A stretch of 38,966 nucleotides of DNA from Alkalibacillus haloalkaliphilus (GTDB lineage: Bacteria; Bacillota; Bacilli; Bacillales; Alkalibacillaceae): the NCBI RefSeq assembly GCF_007991275.1, contig NZ_BJYA01000025.1:1-38966 (forward strand). Direction: 5' to 3'. Below are positions 32,400 to 38,966 of the stretch, piece after piece. The notes under the pieces were generated by a model. The model was not told the DNA's origin. It searched no databases and saw nothing but the letters and a program-made list of their open reading frames with translations. Every line of letters begins with the position of its first letter. Positions within the stretch are counted from its first letter, which is position 1. The translations under genes and the position numbers were made by a program.

Positions 32400-32419
32400 C
32401 GACTTGGATATGCGGGTAT
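32394..32419 (+). promoter_or_regulatory. SigB-dependent promoter of rsbVW-sigB-rsbX
   Basis: GTTTAA (32394-32399) and GGGTAT (32414-32419) with a 14-base spacer match the SigB consensus exactly. The -35 box contains the rsbU stop codon. This gives the positive feedback known from B. subtilis, in which active SigB transcribes its own gene and its regulators. Confidence 0.93.
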
Positions 32420-32455
32420 ATGCTTTAAAGTATATACTAGAATGGGGGATTCAAA

Positions 32456-32785
32456 ATGAACTTACATGTTGAAGATCATCAAGAAGACAAATATGGCATA
32501 TTAAAACTATCAGGTGAAATTGATGCCTATACAGCACCTCAATTAAAAGAGAAGCTTTTAACTTTAGTTGAGGAGAAAGAAAGTGTTGAAGTTGATCTAA
32601 CAAAAGTAAGTTATATGGATAGTACTGGGTTAGGTGTTTTTATTAGTGCCTTAAAGCTATCAAAAGAAAAAGATCACAACTTTAAGTTAATTAACCTACA
32701 AGAAAACGTTTATCGTTTATTTAATATTACAGGTCTTAATGAAGTCATCAATATTGAAAATACAATTGAGGGTGAATTGTCATGA
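32456..32785 (+). CDS. rsbV: Anti-anti-sigma factor RsbV
   Basis: A STAS protein that, when unphosphorylated, captures RsbW and frees SigB. The 109-residue protein has the phosphorylation site Ser56 in SYMDSTGLGVFISALK, the same residue number as in B. subtilis. The start follows GGGGGATT. It overlaps rsbW by 4 bases. Confidence 0.95.
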   Translation: MNLHVEDHQEDKYGILKLSGEIDAYTAPQLKEKLLTLVEEKESVEVDLTKVSYMDSTGLGVFISALKLSKEKDHNFKLINLQENVYRLFNITGLNEVINIENTIEGELS

Positions 32786-33261
32786 AGCAAGCATTTGATT
32801 TCGTAGAGATGAAGCTACCCGCAAAGTCTGAATTCGTTGGTGTTTTGCGGTTAACAATTTCTGGAGTTGCTAACCGTATGGGTTTTTCATATGAAGAAAT
32901 AGAAGATTTAAAAGTAGCAACTTCTGAAGCTATTACCAATGCAGTAAACCATGCTTATTTCGATGAAGGACCCGGTGAAGTGACGATTGGATTCGGGTTA
33001 TATGAAGATCGGTTAGAAGTTATGGTTGCTGACCGTGGAGGTAGCTTTGATCTGAAAGAAGTGAAAGAACAAATCGGTCCGTATGATGAAAAAGAGTCAA
33101 TTGAGGATATGAGAGAAGGAGGGTTTGGTCTCTTCTTAATCGATGCCCTAATGGACAAAGTTGAAATTAATAATAACCATGGCGTAATCGTCCTAATGAC
33201 AAAGTTTTTGTACGAAAATGAGGTGGGGCAAAATGACGACCAAATCTCAACAACACAATAG
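32782..33261 (+). CDS. rsbW: Anti-sigma factor and kinase RsbW
   Basis: Binds SigB to keep it inactive and phosphorylates RsbV. The 159-residue GHKL kinase has ATSEAITNAVNHAY (N box), VADRGGSFD (G1) and EGGFGLFLIDALMD (G2). It starts in the ATGA overlap with rsbV. Its last 29 bases overlap sigB, which fits the need for balanced synthesis of the partners. Confidence 0.95.
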   Translation: MKQAFDFVEMKLPAKSEFVGVLRLTISGVANRMGFSYEEIEDLKVATSEAITNAVNHAYFDEGPGEVTIGFGLYEDRLEVMVADRGGSFDLKEVKEQIGPYDEKESIEDMREGGFGLFLIDALMDKVEINNNHGVIVLMTKFLYENEVGQNDDQISTTQ

Positions 33262-34021
33262 TGGAGAAGATATTTACGAACTAATTGATTATTTACGTGA
33301 ACACCCAGAAAGTGAAGAAACGCAAGAGAAGATTATTTATAAATACGAAAACTTGGTTCATTCATTAGCAAAAAAGTATTCTAAAAACAGCGAGATTCAT
33401 GAAGATTTAGTCCAAGTAGGTATGCTAGGTTTAATGGCTGCTATTCGTCGATATGATGGTTCGTATGGCAAGTCTTTTGAGTCTTTTGCTGTACCGACAA
33501 TTATTGGTGAGATTAAACGTTTTATTAGAGATAAAACGTGGAGTGTCCATGTTCCTCGTCGGATAAAGGAATTAGGGCCAAAGATTAAATCAGCAGTTGA
33601 AGAATTAACGACAGAAAATCAACGATCACCGTCTGTGGCTGAAATAGCAGATTATTTAGGTGCTTCAGAAGAAGAAGTGTTAGAAACGATGGAAATGAGC
33701 CAAAGTTATAACGCTCTATCAGCTGATCGTCAAATTGAAGCGGATGCAGATGGTAGTACAGTAACGATCTTAGATTTAGTCGGCGACCGTGAAGAAGGGT
33801 ATGAACAAACAGATTATAAGCTATTAATCGAAAAGATTATGCCTTTACTAAGTGAGCGAGAGCAAGACATTTTGAAGTGTACGTACTTTGAGAACTTAAG
33901 TCAGAAAGAAACAGGCGAACGCCTCGGTTTATCCCAAATGCACGTTTCAAGATTACAACGTCGTGCATTAAGGAAGTTAAGAGATTCCTTGGGTGAAGAA
34001 GATCTGGAGGTTTTATTTTGA
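33233..34021 (+). CDS. sigB: General stress sigma factor SigB
   Basis: A sigma-70-family factor directing the general stress regulon. ATG at 33233 lies behind GAGGTGGGG and gives 262 residues; the earlier in-frame ATG (33218) is inside the ribosome site region. Region 2 contains LVQVGMLGLMAAIRRYD and FESFAVPTIIGEIKRFIRDK, region 3 VPRRIKELGPKIKSAVEEL, and region 4 LSEREQDILKCTYFENLSQKETGERLGLSQMHVSRLQRRALRKLR. It overlaps rsbW by 29 bases and rsbX by 4. Confidence 0.96.
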   Translation: MTTKSQQHNSGEDIYELIDYLREHPESEETQEKIIYKYENLVHSLAKKYSKNSEIHEDLVQVGMLGLMAAIRRYDGSYGKSFESFAVPTIIGEIKRFIRDKTWSVHVPRRIKELGPKIKSAVEELTTENQRSPSVAEIADYLGASEEEVLETMEMSQSYNALSADRQIEADADGSTVTILDLVGDREEGYEQTDYKLLIEKIMPLLSEREQDILKCTYFENLSQKETGERLGLSQMHVSRLQRRALRKLRDSLGEEDLEVLF

Positions 34022-34623
34022 TTGATAAGAAAGACCGCATGGAGGTTGCTACTTTTCAAAAACCGAAAAAAGGCAACTATCATTCCGGCGACTCTTATTT
34101 TTATATCGAAACTGATGATGGTTTTCTTTGTGCTTTGGCAGATGGTTTAGGAAGCGGTGAAGTGGCTAAAGACTCAGCAGATGCTGTGATAGGTGTTATT
34201 AAAGCTGGCTACACTAAACCTTTAGATGAGTTAGTACACTTAGCGAACGAGGCTCTAGTTGGTCACCATTTGCGCGGTTGTGTATTAGGAATATTGCGCG
34301 TTAATTATCGTGATCAATCATACTCCTATGTATCAATTGGAAACATTAGTGTAATTGCAGTTGACCACTATGGTAAGAAAAAAAGAAACATTCCTGTCCC
34401 AGGCTACCTATCAGGTGTTAAGAAGTCCGTAAAAGTCCATAATGGTGAATTGCAAAATGGAGCTGTTTTCTTTATGTTTTCAGACGGCGTTAACGAGCGT
34501 AAATTAACTAAAGAATTTTATAGTCATCAAACGATGGATTTAACCATTCAATGGTTTACGTTACAACAAGAACATTATATGGACGATGATACAACGTTAA
34601 TAGCTATGAAATATAGCAAGTAA
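34018..34623 (+). CDS. rsbX: PP2C-type phosphatase RsbX
   Basis: A feedback phosphatase that dephosphorylates RsbS (and RsbR) to reset the stressosome. The 201-residue protein has PP2C motifs CALADGLGSGEVA, FMFSDGVNERKL and DDDTTLIAMK. The start is TTG at 34018, overlapping the sigB stop, 7 bases behind GGAGG. It is the last gene of the operon. Confidence 0.92.
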   Translation: MIDKKDRMEVATFQKPKKGNYHSGDSYFYIETDDGFLCALADGLGSGEVAKDSADAVIGVIKAGYTKPLDELVHLANEALVGHHLRGCVLGILRVNYRDQSYSYVSIGNISVIAVDHYGKKKRNIPVPGYLSGVKKSVKVHNGELQNGAVFFMFSDGVNERKLTKEFYSHQTMDLTIQWFTLQQEHYMDDDTTLIAMKYSK

Positions 34624-34626
34624 ATT

Positions 34627-34660
34627 AATGAGGGTGACGAGTTAGTCGCTCTCATTTTTT
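34627..34660 (+). terminator. Terminator of the sigB operon
   Basis: AATGAGGGTGAC pairs with GTCGCTCTCATT through one G-U wobble and one mismatch. Six T follow directly. Confidence 0.75.
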
Positions 34661-34740
34661 ATTTGTGAAACAAGAAATTCATTGTTTTTGATTTTTTGTT
34701 ACAATATTAACGTAAGATTGATTTATTAGGAGGAAACGCT

Positions 34741-36906
34741 TTGGCAGAATTACAAAATGATTTAGTACAAGTAGTATCTAAACAAGTGAACTTTCAACCT
34801 GCAATTATTACAACCGTGATTCAAATGATTGAAGAGGGAAACACAGTTCCTTTTATAGCAAGATATCGTAAAGAACAAACGAAAGGGTTGGATGAAACAG
34901 AAATCCAATCGATCAAAGAAACTTATGATTACCAACAACAGTTACATAATCGAAAAGAAGAAGTAATTCGGTTAATTGATGAGCAAGATAAATTAACCGA
35001 TGAGTTGAAGAAAGATATTTTAAGCGCTACTCAACTTCAGCGTGTAGAAGACTTATACCGTCCATATAAGCAAAAGCGTCGAACAAGAGCGACGATTGCG
35101 AAAGAAAAAGGTTTGGAACCGTTAGCGCAGCTCGTATGGAAGCAAGATGGCATTCAAGTTGAGAAAGAAGCAGAGCAATACCTTTCTGAGGAACATGAAC
35201 TTGCTGATATTGAAGCGGTAATACAAGGGGTTAATGATATTATCGCTGAATGGATCTCAGATGAACCTGCATTCCGTGATGACATACGTTCGTATACTTT
35301 TAAACAAGGTGCCATCACGACAGAGTTGAAAAAAGGCGCAGAAGATGAAAAAGAGATCTTCCAAATGTATTATGAGTATCGCGAACCAGTGAAAAGTATG
35401 GCTTCTCACCGTGTACTTGCTGTTAATCGTGGTGAAAAGGAAAAAGTGTTGAAAGTGGCAATCGAACCACCTGTTGATACTATTATCGATTACATTAAGC
35501 GAGCAGTCATTAAAAATAGAGAAACTGAAGAAGCAGCTATTATTAATGCGGCGATCGAAGACAGTTATAAACGATTAATACAGCCATCGATAGAAAGAGA
35601 TATTCGCACATCTTTAACTGAAGAAGCAGAAGAGCATGCGATTGATATTTTTGCGAAAAACTTGAGAAACTTATTACTTCAGCCGCCATTAAAAGGTAAA
35701 ACGATTTTGGCAGTAGACCCTGCCTTTAGAACAGGTTGTAAACTGGCGATTGTTGATGAGACAGGCCAAATGAAGTCAGTAGATGTTATTTACCCAACTG
35801 AGCCCCGTAAGGACGTTGCGGGTGCTGAAAAGAAAGTTCTAAAAGCACTAAATGACTATCCGATTGAGTTAATCGCAATTGGAAATGGTACGGCTTCACG
35901 TGAGACAGAGCAATTTATTGCTGATTTAATTCAGAAACATAACCTTGATGTCGCTTATTTAATCGTCAATGAAGCAGGCGCTAGTGTTTACTCTGCGTCT
36001 AAATTAGCAAGAGAAGAATTCCCAGATCTACAAGTTGAAGAGCGCTCGGCTGTCTCGATCGCTAGACGTGTCCAAGACCCACTTAGCGAGTTAGTTAAAA
36101 TTGACCCTAAATCGATCGGTGTAGGTCAATACCAACATGATGTAAGCCAAAAGAAATTAAACAACTCACTGTCTTTTGTTGTTGAAACAGCGGTTAACCA
36201 AGTCGGTGTTAATGTTAATACAGCATCATCGTCGTTGTTACAGTATATTTCCGGTTTAAACAAAACGGTAGCTAACAATATCGTTAAGTATCGTGAAGAG
36301 AATGGGAAGTTTACAGATCGTAAACAAATTAAAAAAGTCCCACGCCTTGGTAACAAAACATATGAACAAGCGATCGGTTTCTTAAGGATTTTAGATGGAA
36401 AGAATCCACTGGACAGAACCTCAATTCACCCAGAAAGTTACCAAGTAGCTAAAGACTTATTGGACCAGTTAGAGCTTACAACTTCAGACATTGGTTCAGA
36501 GCAAGTTCGTCAAAAATTAGGCGAGAAGTCTATTGAACAATTAATGGATGGATTAGATGTTGGTAAATTAACGCTACAAGATATTGTAAGTGACTTAAAG
36601 AAACCAAATAGAGACCCGCGTGACGAGTTACCTAAACCTCTATTAAAGACTAACGTATTGTCTATGGAGGATTTAGAACAAGGTATGGAGTTGCAAGGAA
36701 CAGTACGAAATGTAGTTGATTTCGGTGCCTTTGTTGATATTGGAGTAAAACAAGATGGCCTTGTCCATATCTCCAAATTATCTAACCGGTTTGTCAAAAA
36801 CCCATTAGATGTAGTTGCAGTTGGTGATATTGTTACAGTGTGGATTGATGAAGTAGACGTTAAAAGACAACGCATTGCTTTAACAATGATTCCAGTAACG
36901 AGCTAA
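34741..36906 (+). CDS. tex: Tex-family RNA-binding protein
   Basis: A 721-residue nucleic-acid-binding protein linked to transcription accuracy and RNA turnover. It has an N-terminal helical region (VPFIARYRKEQTKGLDETE), a YqgF/RNase H-like domain (about 325-450, with ILAVDPAFRTGCKLA), helix-hairpin-helix motifs (about 490-560, with VNVNTASSSLLQYISGL) and a C-terminal S1 domain (about 640-715, with VDFGAFVDIGVKQDGLVHISKL). The start is TTG at 34741 behind AGGAGGAAA. It follows rsbX as in B. subtilis (YdcI). Its stop overlaps the end of cmpA on the other strand. Confidence 0.94.
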   Translation: MAELQNDLVQVVSKQVNFQPAIITTVIQMIEEGNTVPFIARYRKEQTKGLDETEIQSIKETYDYQQQLHNRKEEVIRLIDEQDKLTDELKKDILSATQLQRVEDLYRPYKQKRRTRATIAKEKGLEPLAQLVWKQDGIQVEKEAEQYLSEEHELADIEAVIQGVNDIIAEWISDEPAFRDDIRSYTFKQGAITTELKKGAEDEKEIFQMYYEYREPVKSMASHRVLAVNRGEKEKVLKVAIEPPVDTIIDYIKRAVIKNRETEEAAIINAAIEDSYKRLIQPSIERDIRTSLTEEAEEHAIDIFAKNLRNLLLQPPLKGKTILAVDPAFRTGCKLAIVDETGQMKSVDVIYPTEPRKDVAGAEKKVLKALNDYPIELIAIGNGTASRETEQFIADLIQKHNLDVAYLIVNEAGASVYSASKLAREEFPDLQVEERSAVSIARRVQDPLSELVKIDPKSIGVGQYQHDVSQKKLNNSLSFVVETAVNQVGVNVNTASSSLLQYISGLNKTVANNIVKYREENGKFTDRKQIKKVPRLGNKTYEQAIGFLRILDGKNPLDRTSIHPESYQVAKDLLDQLELTTSDIGSEQVRQKLGEKSIEQLMDGLDVGKLTLQDIVSDLKKPNRDPRDELPKPLLKTNVLSMEDLEQGMELQGTVRNVVDFGAFVDIGVKQDGLVHISKLSNRFVKNPLDVVAVGDIVTVWIDEVDVKRQRIALTMIPVTS

Positions 36907-37019
36907 TCATTAAGCAACTTTTTATAGTAAAAGAACCAACATTGGTTTAACGTCTTAATTTGTTGTATATCTTTAGAAGCATAAGCTTTTAAAAATTGAT
37001 TTTGTAACCAGCTAGGCAT
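36903..37019 (-). CDS. cmpA: Cortex morphogenetic protein CmpA
   Basis: A 38-residue sporulation protein that delays cortex assembly and is removed by ClpXP in mature spores. On the minus strand the frame starts MPSWLQNQFLKAYASKDIQ and ends NQCWFFYYKKLLND, which closely follows the pattern I recall for B. subtilis CmpA (MPNWLKKQMQKAFLEKD... NQCWYFYRKK). The start lies behind AAAGGTGA. It overlaps the tex stop by 4 bases tail to tail. The place between tex and sprT is the same as in B. subtilis. Its small size makes it easy to miss. Confidence 0.9.
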   Translation of the reverse strand: MPSWLQNQFLKAYASKDIQQIKTLNQCWFFYYKKLLND

Positions 37020-37098
37020 AGACATCACCTTTAAAATAAGTTTTGTCATTATAATATGCATATACAGCTTGTTTGCTACCGAATTTTATTAAGAAGTC

Positions 37099-37137
37099 TT
37101 GATATACCAAACGCCCCTTTCGTGTTTGGTATATCAA
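37099..37137. repeat. Perfect 14-bp inverted repeat ahead of sprT
   Basis: TTGATATACCAAAC (37099-37112) and GTTTGGTATATCAA (37124-37137) pair perfectly around 11 bases. As RNA on the plus strand, one C-G and one G-U pair could extend the stem to 16. AATTTTAATG follows, so there is only a weak T-run, and the sprT ribosome site is a few bases further on. It could be a terminator of the tex transcript, an operator or a translational control hairpin. Confidence 0.7.
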
Positions 37138-37158
37138 TTTTAATGTGGGTGAAGAGAA

Positions 37159-37605
37159 ATGGAACAGTTTGAGTTAGAACAGTTAACAGACCAATTATCA
37201 AGAAAATACTTTGATAAACCTTTTAACCATCATGTTTGCTTTAACAAACGACTAAGAACAACCGGAGGAAGGTATATACCTGCTAAGCAAACAATAGAAA
37301 TAAACCCAAAGTATTTACTTGAGTTAGGGACAGATGAGTTGATTGGCATTATTAAACATGAGTTGTGTCATTATCACTTACATATAGAAGGAAAACCATA
37401 CAACCATCGAAGCAAAGAGTTTAAAGAGCTGTTACAGAAAACAGGCTCTCCACGCTACTGTGAACGACTTCCTTCTGAAAAGAGTAAAGAAACATATCTG
37501 TACAGATGTGAAAAGTGTGGTTTAACGTTTAATCGAAAAAGAAGGATCCAAACATCTCGTTACCGATGCGGTAAGTGTAAAGGGAAAATTGTTACAATCA
37601 ATTAG
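37159..37605 (+). CDS. SprT-like zinc metalloprotein (YdcK family)
   Basis: A 148-residue SprT-family protein of unproven role. The zinc motif is HELCHYH (His67, Glu68, His71) and the end is a zinc ribbon with CEKC (Cys117, Cys120) and CGKC (Cys137, Cys140). The basic stretch RKRRIQTSRYR suggests nucleic acid contact. SprT-like proteins are related to the Spartan protease of eukaryotes, but protease activity here is not established. The start follows GGTGAAGAG, just after a strong inverted repeat. Position after tex and cmpA matches B. subtilis YdcK. Confidence 0.9.
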   Translation: MEQFELEQLTDQLSRKYFDKPFNHHVCFNKRLRTTGGRYIPAKQTIEINPKYLLELGTDELIGIIKHELCHYHLHIEGKPYNHRSKEFKELLQKTGSPRYCERLPSEKSKETYLYRCEKCGLTFNRKRRIQTSRYRCGKCKGKIVTIN

Positions 37606-37661
37606 TGATCTAAAAATACAAAACTAGTGTTGACTGTTCTATTTATCACATGGTAAATTAT

Positions 37662-37698
37662 AAAAGCCGTAACGAAGAGAGTGGTTCTTTCACGGCTT
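37662..37698 (+). terminator. Hairpin after sprT, possible terminator
   Basis: AAGCCGT (37664-37670) pairs with ACGGCTT (37692-37698), with a further GAAGAG/CTTTC pairing inside. No T-run follows, so termination would be weak. The 343 bases from the sprT stop to the first tRNA hold this hairpin, two promoters and a second hairpin, but no gene. Confidence 0.4.
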
Positions 37699-37733
37699 AT
37701 AAACAAAACGTTAAATTATTTACTTTTAAGTAA

Positions 37734-37762
37734 TTGACATAAAAAACAAGTTGTTATATTAT
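37734..37762 (+). promoter_or_regulatory. Upstream promoter (P1) of the tRNA array
   Basis: TTGACA (37734-37739) and TATTAT (37757-37762) with a 17-base spacer. About 190 bases upstream of the first tRNA. Confidence 0.75.
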
Positions 37763-37792
37763 ACTTTATGTCGCAACAACTTAGAGAACGTT

Positions 37793-37826
37793 AAAACGTA
37801 ATTATGAAACTAGAAGTTACGTTTTT
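37793..37826 (+). terminator. Hairpin with T-run between the two tRNA promoters
   Basis: Perfect 9-bp arms AAAACGTAA (37793-37801) and TTACGTTTT (37817-37825) with a 15-base loop; five T run to 37826. RNA started at P1 could end here, giving an RNA of roughly 60 bases, or the structure may be a leader or processing hairpin. Confidence 0.45.
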
Positions 37827-37864
37827 GGCACCTTATGAACTTAATAAATTTCTCTTAAAAACAC

Positions 37865-37893
37865 TTTACATTGAACTTAAAACATCTTATAAT
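37865..37893 (+). promoter_or_regulatory. Proximal promoter (P2) of the tRNA array
   Basis: TTTACA (37865-37870) and TATAAT (37888-37893) with a 17-base spacer, 55 bases upstream of tRNA-Asn. Tandem promoters are usual for stable RNA operons. Confidence 0.75.
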
Positions 37894-37948
37894 TATCTAG
37901 CGTTGGGGTAAGCAATTACCTTAACAAACGAAAAAGTTCATTTTATAT

Positions 37949-38023
37949 TCCAGCGTAGCTCAGAGGTAGAGCAGTTGGCTGTTAACCAATTGGTCGCAGG
38001 TTCGAATCCTGCCGCTGGAGCCA
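37949..38023 (+). tRNA. tRNA-Asn (GTT)
   Basis: The acceptor TCCAGCG pairs with CGCTGGA; anticodon loop CTGTTAA; GGTTCGAATCC T arm; CCA is encoded. First gene of the array, one base before tRNA-Ser. Confidence 0.97.
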
Positions 38024-38024
38024 T

Positions 38025-38115
38025 GGAGAAGTACCCAAGTGGCTGAAGGGACACCCCTGCTAAGGGTGCAGGTCGCGTAAGCGGCGCGAGGGTTCAAATC
38101 CCTCCTTCTCCGCCA
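38025..38115 (+). tRNA. tRNA-Ser (GCT)
   Basis: A class II tRNA with long variable arm. The acceptor GGAGAAG pairs with CTTCTCC; anticodon stem CACCC/GGGTG with loop CTGCTAA; CCA encoded. Confidence 0.97.
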
Positions 38116-38127
38116 TTTTAATTAAAC

Positions 38128-38199
38128 GGCCCATTGGTCAAGTGGTTAAGACACCGCCCTTTCACGGCGGTAACAGGGGTTCGAATCCCCTATGGGTCA
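38128..38199 (+). tRNA. tRNA-Glu (TTC), CCA not encoded
   Basis: The acceptor GGCCCAT pairs with ATGGGTC, discriminator A; anticodon stem CCGCC/GGCGG with loop CTTTCAC. The three bases after the discriminator are TCC instead of CCA, so the end must be added by the CCA-adding enzyme. Only these 3 bases separate it from tRNA-Asp. Confidence 0.95.
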
Positions 38200-38202
38200 T
38201 CC

Positions 38203-38279
38203 GGTCCGGTAGTTCAGTTGGTTAGAATGCCTGCCTGTCACGCAGGAGGTCGCGGGTTCGAGTCCCGTCCGGACCGCCA
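38203..38279 (+). tRNA. tRNA-Asp (GTC)
   Basis: The acceptor GGTCCGG pairs with CCGGACC; anticodon stem CTGC.../...GCAG with loop containing GTC; CCA encoded. Confidence 0.97.
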
Positions 38280-38288
38280 TTACTTTCT

Positions 38289-38363
38289 TGGGCCATAGCC
38301 AAGCGGTAAGGCAACGGGTTTTGGTCCCGTGATTCTCAGGTTCGAATCCTGATGGCCCAGCCA
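38289..38363 (+). tRNA. tRNA-Gln (TTG)
   Basis: The acceptor TGGGCCA pairs with TGGCCCA; anticodon stem ACGGG/CCCGT with loop TTTTGGT; CCA encoded. Confidence 0.97.
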
Positions 38364-38477
38364 ATTTATTTAAAATTAAATAATTGTGTTTAAGTCTTTT
38401 TTTATGTCTTTTAATAGATGTTGGAAAGTTAATGAGAGTGCTAGAGGTTCTTTTGGACTCTCTTAGGATCATCACTT

Positions 38478-38563
<86 letters not shown>

Positions 38564-38580
38564 AAAACTTCAAAAAAGAC

Positions 38581-38609
38581 TTGAAACTTCATTGAGAATT
38601 TGTTAATAT
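38581..38609 (+). promoter_or_regulatory. Candidate internal promoter before tRNA-Arg
   Basis: TTGAAA (38581-38586) and TAATAT (38604-38609) with a 17-base spacer, 17 bases before tRNA-Arg. It could drive the last three tRNAs and the downstream rRNA genes separately. Confidence 0.5.
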
Positions 38610-38626
38610 AGAATTTGTCGCATTTA

Positions 38627-38703
38627 GCGCCCGTAGCTCAATTGGATAGAGCGTTTGACTACGGATCAAGAGGCTAGGGGTTCGACTCCTCTCGGGCGCG
38701 CCA
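38627..38703 (+). tRNA. tRNA-Arg (ACG)
   Basis: The acceptor GCGCCCG pairs with CGGGCGC; anticodon loop CTACGGA (the A is normally edited to inosine); CCA encoded. Confidence 0.97.
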
Positions 38704-38731
38704 TTATAAGTGAATAATCCCAAATTAAAAT

Positions 38732-38805
38732 GCGGGTGTAGTTTAATGGTAAAACCTCAGCCTTCCAAGCTGATGTTGTGGGTTCGATTCCCATCACCCG
38801 CTCCA
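38732..38805 (+). tRNA. tRNA-Gly (TCC)
   Basis: The acceptor GCGGGTG pairs with CACCCGC; anticodon stem TCAGC/GCTGA with loop CTTCCAA; CCA encoded. Confidence 0.97.
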
Positions 38806-38810
38806 TATAT

Positions 38811-38888
<78 letters not shown>

Positions 38889-38966
38889 TATAGAACTTCG
38901 AACCTTGAAAACTAAACAAAATAGCCTGTCGTCAATTCGGTTTTCTTCTAGTGATTGACTAAGAAG
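38889..38966 (+). other. Probable leader of an rRNA operon
   Basis: Contains CCTTGAAAACTAAACAAAA, the sequence typically found in Bacillaceae shortly before a 16S or 23S gene, and the start of inverted repeats (GTCAAT / ATTGAC) like those of rRNA processing stems. No mature rRNA sequence is reached before the window ends. Confidence 0.5.

Noticed and set aside
38197-38475. 92-codon minus-strand gene across the tRNA array
   Set aside because: It is antisense to tRNA-Asp and tRNA-Gln; phrases such as GPSGFEPENHGTKTRCL are known artefacts of translating tRNA genes.
38889-38966. Start of the 16S rRNA gene
   Set aside because: Leader-like sequence is visible, but the 16S 5' end itself is not reached before the window ends.

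Overview
The window looks like the chromosome of a low-GC, spore-forming member of the Bacillaceae. The basis is gene content and order: rhomboid, acpS, ydcC, alr, mazEF, rsbRSTU, rsbVW, sigB, rsbX, tex, cmpA and sprT run in the order known from Bacillus subtilis, with strong AGGAGG-type ribosome sites and frequent TTG/GTG starts. Many proteins are rich in Asp and Glu, which would suit a salt-tolerant species, but that part is inference.

Positions 1-8760 hold histidine biosynthesis. An nine-gene operon, hisZ-G-D-B-H-A-F-IE-C, has stops and starts that mostly overlap or abut, behind a sigma-A promoter. The missing step, histidinol-phosphate phosphatase, is supplied by a divergent PHP-family hisJ. 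Between hisC and the next terminator lies an unusual block of nine 21-bp tandem repeats that stays open as a heptad-repeat reading frame.

Positions 8760-20900 are accessory metabolism, mostly on the minus strand. They hold a cadmium/zinc P-type ATPase with its CadC/ArsR repressor and a well-resolved operator-promoter, a GNAT acetyltransferase, oligoendopeptidase F, a one-cysteine peroxiredoxin, and a three-gene unit (luciferase-like monooxygenase, glyoxalase-like protein, NodB-type deacetylase lipoprotein). After these come a small zinc-ribbon-like membrane protein, the HemAT oxygen sensor, a methyltransferase, an MhqR-like MarR regulator and a tyrosine-rich YppG-like protein.

Positions 20900-21900 contain no intact gene. 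They hold two Bacillaceae-type intergenic repeat elements on either side of a frameshifted remnant of an ISL3-family transposase. The right end of another copy of the first repeat lies at the extreme left edge of the window. An MFS transporter, a DegV protein, an EamA transporter and a rhomboid protease follow.

Positions 25900-37600 are the conserved core block: holo-ACP synthase, the LolA-like lipoprotein YdcC, alanine racemase, the MazEF toxin-antitoxin pair and the whole general-stress partner-switching module. RsbR, RsbS and RsbT form the stressosome, RsbU and RsbX are phosphatases, and RsbV and RsbW switch SigB. A consensus SigB promoter lies exactly at the rsbU-rsbV junction. Then come Tex, the 38-codon sporulation gene cmpA on the opposite strand, and SprT.

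Positions 37700-38966 hold a nine-gene tRNA array (Asn, Ser, Glu, Asp, Gln, Leu, Arg, Gly, Ile) behind two good promoters. The window ends in what looks like the leader of an rRNA operon. I did not find a wholly new enzymatic system. The best candidates for something undescribed are the 21-bp repeat block after hisC, the repeat/IS mosaic, and a possible small RNA ahead of the tRNA array.
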